This document shows positions 35,240 to 45,874 of a stretch of 64,000 nucleotides of DNA, piece by piece. Origin of the DNA: Ailurus styani. Taxonomy: Eukaryota; Chordata; Mammalia; Carnivora; Ailuridae. Every line of letters starts with the position of its first letter. Within the stretch, counting starts at the first letter, position 1. A program made the translations under genes and the position numbers. The DNA lies in contig LNAC01000109.1 in the NCBI GenBank assembly GCA_002007465.1, positions 2,683,885 through 2,747,884 on the forward strand, written 5' to 3'. A model generated the notes under the pieces. That model was given only the letters and a program-made list of their open reading frames with translations. It did not search any database and was not told the origin of the DNA.

Positions 35240-35408
35240 GCAGCCTGGCCCTCCCTCTACCAGGCTGATTTCCCAGTTTGAGAGGAGAGCTCAACAGCCC
35301 TCTCCCCGGGGTCTAGTGAGCTCTCCCGGGCAGCTCTGGTGGCAGCGCGGCGGGAAACCGGGAACCCCATCCCTGTCCGCCAGCCGCCTCCACAATCCTG
35401 GCCGGGCT

Positions 35409-35891
35409 NNNNNNNNNNNNNNNNNNNNNNNNNNNNNNNNNNNNNNNNNNNNNNNNNNNNNNNNNNNNNNNNNNNNNNNNNNNNNNNNNNNNNNNNNNNN
35501 NNNNNNNNNNNNNNNNNNNNNNNNNNNNNNNNNNNNNNNNNNNNNNNNNNNNNNNNNNNNNNNNNNNNNNNNNNNNNNNNNNNNNNNNNNNNNNNNNNNN
35601 NNNNNNNNNNNNNNNNNNNNNNNNNNNNNNNNNNNNNNNNNNNNNNNNNNNNNNNNNNNNNNNNNNNNNNNNNNNNNNNNNNNNNNNNNNNNNNNNNNNN
35701 NNNNNNNNNNNNNNNNNNNNNNNNNNNNNNNNNNNNNNNNNNNNNNNNNNNNNNNNNNNNNNNNNNNNNNNNNNNNNNNNNNNNNNNNNNNNNNNNNNNN
35801 NNNNNNNNNNNNNNNNNNNNNNNNNNNNNNNNNNNNNNNNNNNNNNNNNNNNNNNNNNNNNNNNNNNNNNNNNNNNNNNNNNNNNNNNNNN
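35409..35891. other. Assembly gap (483 N) in the CpG island
   Basis: The gap interrupts the most GC-rich part of the window, typical of sequencing dropout at a promoter. A first exon or start codon could lie inside. Confidence 0.98.
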
Positions 35892-36144
35892 GAGCCCCCG
35901 CGGGGCCGGGCAGTCCCGCGATCAGCTGGAGGCGCCGCGGTAGGGGGCGCGGGGGCGCGGGGGAGGGTGGTGCGGGAGGCGGACGGATCCCCGGGGCCGC
36001 CGGAGCCTGCGGCCCGGGCGCGCGGCGACAGTGTGATTTGAATAACAAAAGGTCGCTTCTCCCGGAGCCCCGGCGGCCGGGATCGCCGAGCGGGGAGCGA
36101 GGCCGCCGGGCCCGCCAGGAAGTGTGTGTTGGAGTGAGAGTGTG

Positions 36145-36176
36145 TTTGGGTGTGCGCGCGCGCGCGTGTGCGCGTT
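36145..36176. repeat. GT/GC alternating tract in the CpG island
   Basis: 'tgggtgtgcgcgcgcgcgcg' followed by 'tgtgcgcg': alternating purine-pyrimidine sequence with Z-DNA potential beside the putative promoter. Confidence 0.85.
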
Positions 36177-36545
36177 TTGGTGGTGGGATCGGTGGGACTC
36201 AGGAAGTGAGCGGGGGAGGCGGCTGAGAAGAAGCGAGATGGGGGCACAGCGAGCCGACATTCCAGTGGGGGCAGGGGGTCCGCTCGCCCCTCCCCACTTG
36301 GCTTTCTGGCACAAAGGCGGAATTCAGAGCCAGTTGTCTGCCTCCTGCGGCTAAGCCGGAGGGGACGCCCAGATGAGTCTGGGGGCTGCAAACAGATGGG
36401 CGCATAGAAGGAAGTGGAACAGGTATCCCCGGAAGGCTCTGTGCCCCGCGCAAGTGAGCCGGAGCCAGCCCTTCCGGGAGCGAGGGAAATTGGCTCCTCA
36501 ATGCTGTCTGCCCTGAGCGCGGAGCTTTCTCTCCAGCCAGAATCC

Positions 36546-37094
36546 CCGAATCTTCCACTCCTTACTCAATGCCTCGTCTGCGCTTAGAGAAAGGGAGGCC
36601 GACACTCCTCCCTGCTGGAGACGCAGCTGGTGCCAGAAAAGGGCTCTGGGCAAATGCTCATGCTCTTACCCGGCACAGTCTCCTGAAAAAGCCTGGACAT
36701 CCAAGCCTATGGTTTCAACGCGAGCTGCCTCAAATCCTCTGATGAGCGGGGAGGCTGGGGCATAAGCCAAGTCAGCAGAACACTGACACCAACTCTGCTT
36801 TACCCAGGTGAGGAAACTGAGGCCCAGAGCAGGGGAGTGATTTGCCCTGGGTCACACACCTGGCAGGGACTGTGGGTCAGGAGAATCCTTAGTAAGGACA
36901 GTGCACCCCAAGCCAAAAAGAGCTTCCCAGGCTACCACGGAGCACCCTGCTTCTAAAACCCTTTCCAGTGAACAGGTGATGGGGCCCATCCACAGCACTG
37001 GCCCTCTGGCCCCACAGCAAGGGGCCAGGAAGGTGACGCTAGTTAAGTAAGTCCCCCATCGGGCCCCAGGGCCTGCTGGGCTGACTAGGACGGC
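36546..37094. other. Unassigned sequence beside the CpG island
   Basis: Contains one MIR piece (36735-36880). Otherwise no repeat or exon is recognised. Confidence 0.4.
36735..36880 (-). repeat. MIR fragment, antisense
   Basis: 'caggtgaggaaactgaggcc' and 'ttgccctgggtcacacacc' match the antisense MIR core closely. Confidence 0.7.
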
Positions 37095-37205
37095 CCCCTC
37101 CCCTTCCAATCTGAGTTCTCAGTCTACAAAATAGGAAATGTTGCTCTGCCTCCCTCCCAGGGGGATGTGAGAACAGCATGATATAAAAGACATAAAAATA
37201 GAAGG
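37095..37205 (+). repeat. MIR-like fragment, sense
   Basis: 'ctcagtctacaaaatagg' and 'gggggatgtgagaacag' fit the sense MIR core, weakly. Confidence 0.45.
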
Positions 37206-37821
37206 ACAGGAATGTATGGGGCTTTCACTGTGGCGGTTATTTTCATTTCCCAGCTCTGGAGCTCAGTTAAGGGGCCCTAAGCTTCAGCTAAGGGATCTCT
37301 GGGCCCAGGGCTCTCTGTCTGTCCAACTGGAGTCTGTCCTGCCCTGTTCCAGGGCTGCCCCTGGCCAGCCCTGCTCTCGCGGGACTGTGCCCCACCCCAG
37401 GGAACTCAGGAGGCGGCGCTGGTCACCTCCAGTGCGATGGGCTCCCACAGTCCCTTCCACTGACTCATATCCCCAAGGGGCAGGAAGGAAGCATGCCACC
37501 ACATCCTCACTGGCCAACACTGACCCCCAAGGTAAATGAGGGCCAGGGAAATGAGCGGGAGTCACCCAGTGCAGGTTATTTGCTGTCTGATTAAATGTAC
37601 CAAGATCTTCTTTCTTAAAAATAAATAAATAAGATTTCATGTGTTTAAAAAAATACTACAAACTGTTAGGCCTGGGGTTGATCAACAGATCAAGGTTTCC
37701 TGGTATATCTTGGCACCTGATGCGGCAAAGCCCATTTTCTCATTAAAATGGGGACTGGGACACCTGCCTCGCACTGCACACAGGCTGTAGGGTCAAACGA
37801 AAGAAATTTCTCAATGTCCCT
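37206..37821. other. Unassigned sequence
   Basis: No repeat or exon is recognised. Opposed frames of 107 and 118 codons overlap without domains. Confidence 0.4.
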
Positions 37822-38243
37822 TGTGGTAGGCTGAATGATGGTCCCCAAAGATAAAAGGTCCCAATCCCTGGCGCCTCTGCACGTACGATTCAGTTTAGGA
37901 TTCTGAGATGGGAAGAGGATCCTGGATTATCTGGGTGGACCTCAGATGCATGTATCCTCGTAACAGGGAGATGGGACACACAGAAGGGGTGAGGCAACAT
38001 ACCAGAGGTCGGAGTGAGCCAGCGACAAGCTAAGAAATGCTGGCTGTCCCCGGAAGCTCGCGCAGGCAAGGAGCAGATTGCCCTCTAGAGCCTCTAGGAG
38101 TATGGCCCTGTCAACACTTTGATTTTGGCCAAGGAATCCTCATATCAGACTTCTGGCCTCCAGGACTGGGAGAAAATAAATTTCTGTTGTTTCAGCCACC
38201 GAGTTTCTGATCATTTGTTACAGCAAACACAGGAAACCAATGT
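37822..38243 (+). mobile_element. MLT1-type solo LTR (ERVL-MaLR), near complete
   Basis: It begins 'tgtggtaggctgaatgatgg' and ends near 'caggaaaccaatg', about 420 bases in all. The 3' part 'cagacttctggcctccagg' and 'gaaaataaatttctgttgtt' contains the polyadenylation signal typical of these LTRs. No internal proviral sequence is attached, so it is a solo LTR. Confidence 0.85.
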
Positions 38244-38736
38244 GCTGCCCAAGTCAGTGAGGGCTGGTGTCATGGCTGCCTTGGGGGCTGCCCTTCCTGC
38301 GGACTTTCTCTCTGCGGAGCTGCTCACGTGACAGCAAAGGCCAGCCAGGAAGCAGGCAAGCTCTCCTGCAACCTGGGGGTGGGGGTGCTGGCAAATAAGC
38401 AAGTACCCACGTGCAAGCATGTATATGCACAAATACACATGTACACACACACACACACACACGGAAGGAGCAAAGAGCATCTTTGAAGAAGCTGAGCTTC
38501 TCTGCTTGCCTAACCCATCACCCAGCTAGGCCCACCAGCACACAAACACCTTTGGGGGCCTGCCTTTCTTACCACTCCTCTTGGGCAGACAGGTTCAGAC
38601 GTGGAGAAGAGGTGAGAAGGAAGGGCCTGCCTGGAGATTCCCCCTTCCAGAGTGGTTGTGCCACGAGGCAACCCGTGAGGCTATGGGCCACTGGCTCCAG
38701 CTGGGGAGCCTCTTTTGAGTAAATTGGACAGAAAGA
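38244..38736. other. Unassigned sequence
   Basis: Apart from a CA microsatellite no repeat or exon is identified. Confidence 0.4.
38433..38462. repeat. (CA)n microsatellite
   Basis: A short perfect CA tract with imperfect flanking CA/TG sequence. Confidence 0.9.
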
Positions 38737-38930
38737 GGGGCGCCTGGGTGGCTCAGTCGGTTAAGCATCTGCCTTTGGCTCGGGTCATGATCTCAGGGTC
38801 CTGGGATCAAGCCTCATATCGGACTCTGCTCAGCGGGGAGTCAGCTTCTCTCCCCCCACCACCACCCCGTGCTTTCTCTCCCCGCCTTGTTCTCTTTCAA
38901 ATAAATAAATAAAATCTTTAAAGAAAGAAA
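38737..38930 (+). mobile_element. Carnivore SINE
   Basis: 'ggggcgcctgggtggctcag' head through 'caaataaataaataaaatc'. The C/T body is diverged ('ccccccaccaccaccccgtg'). The flank pair 'cagaaaga'/'aagaaaga' suggests a short target duplication. Confidence 0.94.
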
Positions 38931-39184
38931 AGGAAGGAAGGAAGGGAAACAGCAGGTTCAGAAGAATGCTGTGGCCCTCAGCTGCTACGTACGCTGTCCT
39001 TTCTTCACCAGCTCCCAGGCTACTGCATCCAGCTGCCTACTCAGCACCTCTACTCTGAGGGCAAGGATAGGGGGTGGGAGGGGGGTCTCGGTCTCCCAAG
39101 CATCTCAAACTCAAGGAGTCTAAAGATATATTCTTCTTTTCCCTCTGTTTTCACATTTTCTGTCTCATCTGGAGGTTCTGCCTC

Positions 39185-39725
39185 CACTTAGTTGTGTAAG
39201 CTAGAAACTTCGAAGTCAGCCTTATTCTTCCATTGACAACCTCCCACTCCTTCTATTCGGATTCCACATCCATGCAGTTCTTTCTTGCAAATAGCTTCCA
39301 ATCTAGGTCTTCCCTTCCCATACTGACTGCTCCTGTGCTGGCCAAGACTCTCAACAACAGCCTCCTAACTGGCCTTCCTGCCTCCAGTCTCTTCCCCTCT
39401 GATTCATCTTCCACACATCTAATCACAGCTCCTCACTGACCCACCCCAAATGGGAAACAAACAAACAAACCCAAACCTCCCCATAGGTCATTTGGCGCTC
39501 AAGGTCCCTACTGATCTGGCTCCATCTCCATTCTAGTCCATATTCTCTCATCCTCTTCCCTCCACCCCATCAGTTAGGTCCTGGCCTATCAAACTGCTCA
39601 CACGTGCTCAGGATGCTGCTGGAATGCCCTCCCCATTTTCTCAGCTTAGAAGATTCTTTCTCATCCTTCAGGACCCATCTCAGATGTCATCTTCTCTGTG
39701 AAGCCATCCCTGACCCATCCAGACA
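39185..39725 (+). mobile_element. L2 LINE 3' region, sense
   Basis: 'acaacagcctcctaactggc' and 'gatctggctccatctcc', then 'ctggaatgccctcccc', 'catccttcaggacccatctc' and 'gaagccatccctgaccc' are in L2 order. One of the better-preserved L2 copies here. Confidence 0.82.
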
Positions 39726-40394
39726 CAGCTGGTGGCTGGAGTCCCTTCCTACAACGGACAGCGCTTGTGTATAGGCTGAATCATCCTGGGGTGGGATGGT
39801 CCGTGCCCCAGGCTCTCCCTGCTCACCTGAGAGCTTCCTCGGGCAGAGGCTGGGCCTTACTGGCCTTATAACCTGCCCGGCCTCTCAGCCAGACTCACAC
39901 CCACATCACTGCTTCACCTTGAGCAATGAACTAAAAAGTACCAAATGGCCCCAGGCGACCCACGGAAAGGTGCAGTGGGTGAGTCCTGGTAGAGGGTGAC
40001 ACCTACTGGGAAACCGCGGTTCTGCAGCCTAGCCCTACAAATCCATACCACACTCATGGTCCAGGGCTGCTAAGCCCGGGGCGGGATTCCCAGTAATGAG
40101 GTTTCAACCAATCCTCCCTCCAAAAGAACCTTATCGAATGTATGTTACTGTGCTACCGCTACCAGTAAGCACCTGCAGAGGGCTGTGAGGTTCAGAGAAT
40201 GCTTTTTGTCCCTTCTCTCATCGGATCCCTTCCACAACACCTGTTTTGCAGGTGAGGTGTTGCAGAAGACAGTCTGCCACTGATACCTGAGGAAAGCACT
40301 GAGATGGGGAGGGGAGGTCCAAAGGTTCAGTAGCTTTGCCTACGGTGTTTTAGTATTTTATAAGGGGGATGTCCTACGATACCATTATTTGCAT
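39726..40394. other. Unassigned sequence
   Basis: Block 40160-40300 may be an antisense MIR remnant ('gttttgcaggtgagg'). Nothing else is recognised. Confidence 0.4.
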
Positions 40395-40600
40395 AACAGT
40401 GGATATTACGGAAGGAAGTGTAGGCTCTGGAGTCAGAAGGGCCTCAGGCTGAATTCTGGCTTGATTACTTTCTGGGTATGGGTAATTTCCCTAACCTCTC
40501 TGAATGTTAGTTTTCCTATCTGAAAAGAAGGGCTTATAAATACTTTCCAGGATTGGTGTGAGATTAAGCAAACTGATGCACAGAAGGCCCACAGTGCAGG
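40395..40600 (+). repeat. MIR, sense, near full length
   Basis: 'ggctctggagtcagaaggg' and 'aatttccctaacctctctg', then 'gattggtgtgagattaa', run in complete MIR order. Confidence 0.75.
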
Positions 40601-40679
40601 GGGAGGCCAGCCCCGGCTCGTCCCCAAACAGTCATTTCCTCCATTGACTTGGTGGCTAGTTCCTAAAAAGTTCTAGGTG

Positions 40680-40741
40680 ACTTTTTTTTAACTTAAGTCA
40701 AAAGAGACTTTTGATTTTTTTTTAGCTTAGGTCAAAAGAAA
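40680..40741. repeat. Diverged direct repeat with an embedded hairpin
   Basis: Two units, 'ttttttttaacttaagtcaa' and 'tttttttttagcttaggtca', are each followed by a caaaaga-type end. They are joined by a perfect 7-base stem, tcaaaag-aga-cttttga (40698-40714). Confidence 0.8.
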
Positions 40742-41264
40742 AAAGGATAAAGAGCCAAGGATATCAGTAGTCATCCTGATTAAAAGGACAGTAAATAAAG
40801 AAGTTTCCAGGGAGGAAAAAACAGGGCGCTACAGCCACTGAGCTACCCGCGCTGAGCAGCAGAGGACACGAGCTTCAGCCGCTGCCGAGTGGCTCCTACT
40901 CTTCCCATGGGGAGCGGCAGCAATGAGCCTTGGACAGAGTGGGTGACCCCACTGGCCTTCCCGCCTGGTGGCTCCACTGCCAGGGCTCCCACCCGGCTCT
41001 CCTTGAGCAGAATGTGGCCTTGTCAACATGTCGCCCTGATTCCAGTGGGAAAAGCCTCCCACTGCCTCTCTTTGGGGGGGTATGACCACACTTATACACC
41101 TCAAAAAGGAAACAAACCCTCAAGGAACGCAAGCGTTCCTAGGTCTAGAGTGTATCTGAATATCTGAAGGTAGAGCATCGTGGGGCAAGTGGGCAGGTGG
41201 GTGCAGGGAGGGGGGTGGGGCGCGTGTGTCGTGTAGTGAGTAAAAATAACCGCCGAGAACATTA
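40742..41264. other. Unassigned sequence
   Basis: No repeat or exon is recognised. Frames of 91 and 92 codons overlap on opposite strands. Confidence 0.4.
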
Positions 41265-41435
41265 CCGAGTTCCGAACCTGCCAGGTAGCACTTTATAGTA
41301 CTATTTCTCTAGTCCCCGAACAATCCTGGATACTAAGTGTTCAAGGGAGGCACAGAGAGGTCAGGTGACTTCCCCAGGGTGCCACAGCTAATAGGCAGGG
41401 GAGCCAGGGCTGAAGGCGGGCAGTGTCTTCCACAG
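41265..41435 (-). repeat. MIR fragment, antisense
   Basis: 'gaggcacagagaggtcaggt' and 'acttccccagggtgccacag' match antisense MIR. Confidence 0.68.
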
Positions 41436-42113
41436 GTTGCCCTGCCCCTGGGCGTCCCCGACACCTGGCACTGCCGGCCCGTGGGATACCTGCCCATACC
41501 AGGGTGGGCAGGCAGTTTAAACTATGTCATGACTAGTATGTATTTTTATTTACAGGCTTTTCTTCATCCTAAAGCCTTGTGAATCAGTTGTGAGTACAAC
41601 GAATTCTCCTGCCTTCCCCAAAGTGACTTGCCCTAAATTCCCCGAATCGGGCACTGGGCACCTCTCATTCAAACACGGGGCCTACCTACTGCCAGTTGGC
41701 CCCCAGTCCCCGCCCCCCTCCCTGCGCCTGCGTGCTGCTGCATTCCAGGTGTCTCCACTGTGGGGATATGCTGGTGGGGTGGGGGGGTGGCTCTCAGAAA
41801 TGACTCCTTAAAGTCATTTCAACATTTCCCCTGGACAGTTTTCATCAGCAACACACAGAAAAGGCCTATGTATTAGAGACACCTGGCATTGTCCCAGATA
41901 CCCAATTTCCGAAACTACAGTTCAAATAAATATTGACTGTAAGGCACCACCAGGTAGAAGGGACATGACTGCAACTTAGGCGGGGAGCTGTAAGCAATGA
42001 CCAAGATTTGAGGGGATGACCGGGAAAAATCCCAGAGCCACAGGGAGATGAGGCGAAGTCGAAGACCAAGAGAGAATGCAGTGGGGACCTATGGGTTAAG
42101 AAAGTGCTGGAAA
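41436..42113. other. Unassigned sequence
   Basis: No recognisable gene or repeat. Confidence 0.4.
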
Positions 42114-42311
42114 GGGTGCCTGGGTGGCTCAGTGGATTAAGGCTCTGCCTTCGGCTCAGGTCATGATCTCAGGGTCCTGGGATCGAGTCCTGCATCAGGC
42201 TCTCTGCTCGGCAGGGTGCCTGCTTCTCCCTCTCTCTCTCTCTGCCTGCCTCTCTGCTTACTTGTGATCTCCCTCTGTCAAATAAATAAATAAAATCTTT
42301 AGAAAAAAAAA
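42114..42311 (+). mobile_element. Young carnivore SINE, mustelid-type 3' module
   Basis: A perfect target duplication 'aaagtgctggaaa' flanks it (42101 and 42312). The body has 'tctgcttacttgtgatct', and the A-tail is intact. Confidence 0.96.
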
Positions 42312-42784
42312 AAAGTGCTGGAAAAGAGTGTGAATGACCATGCAGAGACTCAAATCCCCACATCCTCCAGGGATGCTGAAGGTCACAAACAGGTTCAGCT
42401 TCCATTTCAACATGTTCCTGCCCAAACCCTTCATGTGGAAACATCGGTTAAGTCCTGACCACTCGGAGCGTACCTCTAATTTTATACAGAATCCTAGCTA
42501 CTTGCGATCAGTGTGCAAAATGCATTTCCCAGGAACCCCTTGTGTTGATCTTCACAAGGTGGCCCAAATGGGAGCATGAGCAGTAAGCTCCATAAAGCCC
42601 CAATTAGGAGCGCTGAGTAGGCACGGTGCCACCAGATCCCTGCAAGGGCCTGGCCTCTGAGCAGTCACTCAGGAAAGCCTTCATTACTGAAGTAGGATCT
42701 CAGTGAGTGCGGGGTTGGACATGCATTAAACCTCAGAAACATCTGTGTAGTGCTTTGCCTGTCACAGGTTACGCAGGACCAGGG
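42312..42784. other. Unassigned sequence
   Basis: No gene or repeat is recognised. Confidence 0.4.
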
Positions 42785-42935
42785 AACTCACCTGCAGTGT
42801 GCCAGGCACCAGACCAGATGCTCTGCCTTGTCCTGTCTTTTCCTCCCCAGTGTGGATGCTGAGCTACAGAGAGGCTGGTGACTTCCCAAAGTCCCATGGA
42901 CATGACCATGGCAGGTCGTCTACTGCTGACTCTTC
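42785..42935 (-). repeat. MIR-like fragment, antisense
   Basis: 'gtgccaggcaccagaccag' and 'gctggtgacttcccaaagtc' fit antisense MIR with gaps. Confidence 0.55.
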
Positions 42936-45104
42936 ACTCCCCCCACCCTCCATATCCATGGCCCACCTTCCTAGGGCAAACTCCCTGAGCATGGCAAAAA
43001 CTCGGATCACAGCCCACTTTCCGTTAGGACAGTCCATCAGCCTTCTAGGACTAAGGCCACAGGAGCCCCTCCATCAGCTAGGACATGTCTCCCCCAGGGC
43101 ACTCTCTGGGCACCAGCTGGAGATGTCAGGGCTGCCCCTGGGGACCTGCACCATAAATGAGGAATGAGATGAGGCATAAATGGTTACTTAGCGCTGGGAG
43201 AGGTCAAGTGCTCTGCAATCACCAGGCCCCCTCCAGGGCCAAGGGACAAACTCAGGAGCTTGGGAGTGGTGCCCACCACAGAAGGCACCTAGACATGTAC
43301 CCTCCTGAGCAGGCAGGGAAAGGGTCAGGGTTCTCCTAGGAAGAAGAGCCAGAGGTCTAGGGTGATCCCTCTCACTTTGACAAAGTGTGCATGAACCCAT
43401 GTGGCTCAGTCCAGGTTTTATTACCCACGAACCTGAAAATCTAGACTTTTCTTTCTGGTCCTGCCAGTGGCTCCCTTCAGGGCTCCAGCTGCTGCACGGC
43501 CTCAGCCAACCCAGAAACGTGCTTCTCTCCAGAGGAATGGGTACATGTCGCAGACGAGCCAGTGGGCAACCAGCAGTTTCAAACTTATGAAACCAGAAGG
43601 GTGCCCAGAGTTCTCAGACAATTCAGGGGGACGAGATAGGCCAGGCAGTGCCAAGCTGCTCCGGGTCCCTGCTGCCTGGCGGACAGGCACTTCCCCACGC
43701 CAGGGGGGTGTCCCGGGAGGGTGGTGTGTGGACAGAGCCAGGACGGGAGCCTGGAGACTGAGGATGATCAGGCACAGCCCCTGCAGGAAGACAGGACACA
43801 GCAGGGTGACCAAGTATGGAGAGGGAAATAAGCCAACTGTGTTCTGGATCCATCTGAATCGGGGCTGTCTCCCTGAGCAGATACACGGGGAGGGAAGAGG
43901 GAGTTCAGCTAGAACACAGGCTCACATGCACACAGCAGAAAGGCAAACAGCCGCCATGTGCTCAGAGCCAAGCATGGACTCCGGAGGTACAGCAGGACTG
44001 AGCGAGCTCAGGGTGAGGACCCGGTGTGGGTCCAGGGGAGTCCACCAGCAGAGGCTGGGTGGGCAGGGTGAAGGCTCCTGCAGTCCCTGTGGAGTCTCTT
44101 GTGCCCAGCCAGAGGTGAGTCAGGCTGAGCAATGCAGAGATGCCTAGCGCACCGCCCAGAACTGACCTCCACCCTGCAAGATAATGGCCTGGTCTCAGGA
44201 TGCCGCTTTTAGCGGTGGGTTCCCGGGCAGCAAGGATCTGCTAGATTTTTAGAGTCTCCAGGCAGGCTGTGGGTGGCCAGCGGGGATGAGGAGGCCTGCT
44301 GAAGACACTGAGACAGATGGGAGCCACTCAGCCAAGTCCCTGAGTCAGCAGACGGCCTGGAAACCTCTACTCGGGGGCCCGGGCTGCCAGAGCGCTCTGC
44401 CCCTGCCTGCCCGGCTCCAGCCTGGAGGCAGCAATTTCGGGCTCCCTCAAATGGGCCAGCCCAGAAGCTGTCAGCCTCTCTCGGTTGCCCCTCCCAGGGA
44501 GGACAAGTCCAGGAATCTGTCTCTGCCCAGTTACCTAATGAGCAAAGACCTGTCCCAGAGGCATAGACCAGGACAGGAGGTAGCAACCCAGAGAAGTCTA
44601 TAGTGACTGTGGCCGGCATTTCCGTGTTGGAGGGGGCGGCAGCCAGGCTAATTCCATGTTATTACAGCCTTACAGGAAGCCAGCCTGGCTCAGCTGTTAA
44701 CCAGCAGCAATTTATGGGCCTTGGGGGCAGAGGGAGGGAGAGGAGGGAAGAGAAAAGAAAACACGGCCCTCCACCCCCCCCACCCCCCGAAAAATCGATC
44801 CTGAGTTATTTTTAGATGTTTATTCATCCCACGCATTTCTTTGTAAGAGCCAGGACATGGGCTCTGTACAAAAACCATTTGGCAGGACGAAGCTGCTCAC
44901 GTAGGACTGGGCTGGGGGCACCTGGGAGCAGGTGGGAGGGAGCATGGGAGGGTCTGCAAGGACACCCGCTTGGGGCAAAAATCTCCCAGGATTCTGAAGG
45001 CAGAGTAGGGAGCCTGACCGAGGTGAGGCTTTTCAATCAGAATCCCCAAGTTCAACCTCCAGCTTTTTCTTCCTAGATGGCCTAGGGCATCAGGCCCTAA
45101 GTCA
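42936..45104. other. Unassigned GC-rich stretch with the longest gap-free open frame
   Basis: No interspersed repeat is recognised over more than 2 kb. A 226-codon open frame (43467-44147, plus) is the longest without gap bases. It has no signal peptide, membrane segment or known domain, and overlapping minus-strand frames of 87-103 codons point to composition rather than coding. It is not called as a CDS. Confidence 0.45.
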
Positions 45105-45300
45105 CTGTGGAAGTCAAATGAGACTCTTGGAACCCCGGCCCGGTGAGACCCCGGGGCAAGTCACTCAACTTCTCGGTGCCTCAGTTTCCCCAACTACAGA
45201 AAGAGGCTAGTCAATGCCCATGAAACACTCAGAAGATTGCCTGGCGTACCCCATGTTATGTAAGAGCAATCATTTATTTCTATGAAAGAGCCACACATAA
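45105..45300 (+). repeat. MIR, sense
   Basis: 'gcaagtcactcaacttctcg' and 'tgcctcagtttccccaacta', then 'gattgcctggcgtacc', are in sense MIR order. Confidence 0.75.
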
Positions 45301-45344
45301 TTGTCACTGTTGGTAACAATGATCGCTTAGAATTACGCTGAAGC

Positions 45345-45530
45345 AGGGGCACCAGTGTGGTGCAGTCGGTTAAGCATCTGACTCTTGATTTCAGCTCAGG
45401 TCATGATCTCAGAGTCCTGAGATCCAGCCCCACATCTGGCTCCATGCTGAGTGTGGAACCTGCTTAAGAGTCTCTCTCTCCCTCTCCCTCTGCCCCTTCC
45501 CACTTGCTCCCATTCTCTCTCTCTAAAAAT
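45345..45530 (+). mobile_element. Older carnivore SINE
   Basis: 'ggggcaccagtgtggtgcag' is a degenerate head. 'ctgactcttgatttcagctc' marks the older subfamily. The tail has turned into the following microsatellite. Confidence 0.88.
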
Positions 45531-45592
45531 ATACATATACATACATACATGCATGCGCAAACACACATGCACACACACACACACATATATTG
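45528..45592. repeat. (AT/AC)n microsatellite at a SINE tail
   Basis: TACA/CATG units grade into perfect CA and then ATAT, replacing the normal A-tail of the SINE. Confidence 0.88.
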
Positions 45593-45714
45593 GAGTAGGA
45601 TGAAGCATGGAGATTAACGCCACAGAAGGCCTCAGGTGGGAAAGAGGCAAACACAGAAACCTGTATTCACAGCCCGATGCCCGCCAAGGATGGATGTCCA
45701 AGAGGTTTTGCCTC

Positions 45715-45855
45715 TGTTTAGATGTGGATGCCGTGACTCGGTTTCTCCTCCTGCAAACAGGGCAATAAGCACTCCTGGGGGGCTTAGGGACTGATGGAAC
45801 AGGAAGCCCACAGTGTGGCTCCCAGCAGGTGCTCGGTACTATTAGTTGACTCTGG
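45715..45855 (+). repeat. MIR-like fragment, sense
   Basis: 'tcggtttctcctcctgcaaa' and 'agcaggtgctcggtactatt' mark the core and 3' end of a sense MIR. Confidence 0.5.
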
Positions 45856-45874
45856 AATCACCTACCCTTGTGTG

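Larger units (their letters stand above)
33921..35279. other. Unassigned sequence flanking the CpG island
   Basis: Apart from the CRE palindrome, no repeat is identified over 1.3 kb. That is unusually repeat-poor for this window and would suit a promoter flank. Frames up to 148 codons (34046-34492) have no domain. Confidence 0.45.
35280..36545. promoter_or_regulatory. CpG island, candidate promoter (direction unknown)
   Basis: Very GC-rich sequence with dense CpG. Counting by eye, about two dozen CpG dinucleotides fall in 35892-36030 alone, whereas the rest of the window is CpG-poor. It holds SP1-like GC boxes ('ggtagggggcgcgggggcgc') and no interspersed repeat. Unmethylated islands of this kind usually mark promoters. 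The centre is lost in a gap. Open frames across it run through N and are meaningless. A minus-strand donor at 35239 and a plus-strand donor-like 'aacag|gtatcc' near 36426 leave the direction open. Confidence 0.75.

Noticed and set aside
35257..36391. Open frames of 241-366 codons across the CpG island on both strands
   Set aside because: Most of each frame is translated N from the 483-base gap. The real flanking codons are composition-driven and open on both strands.
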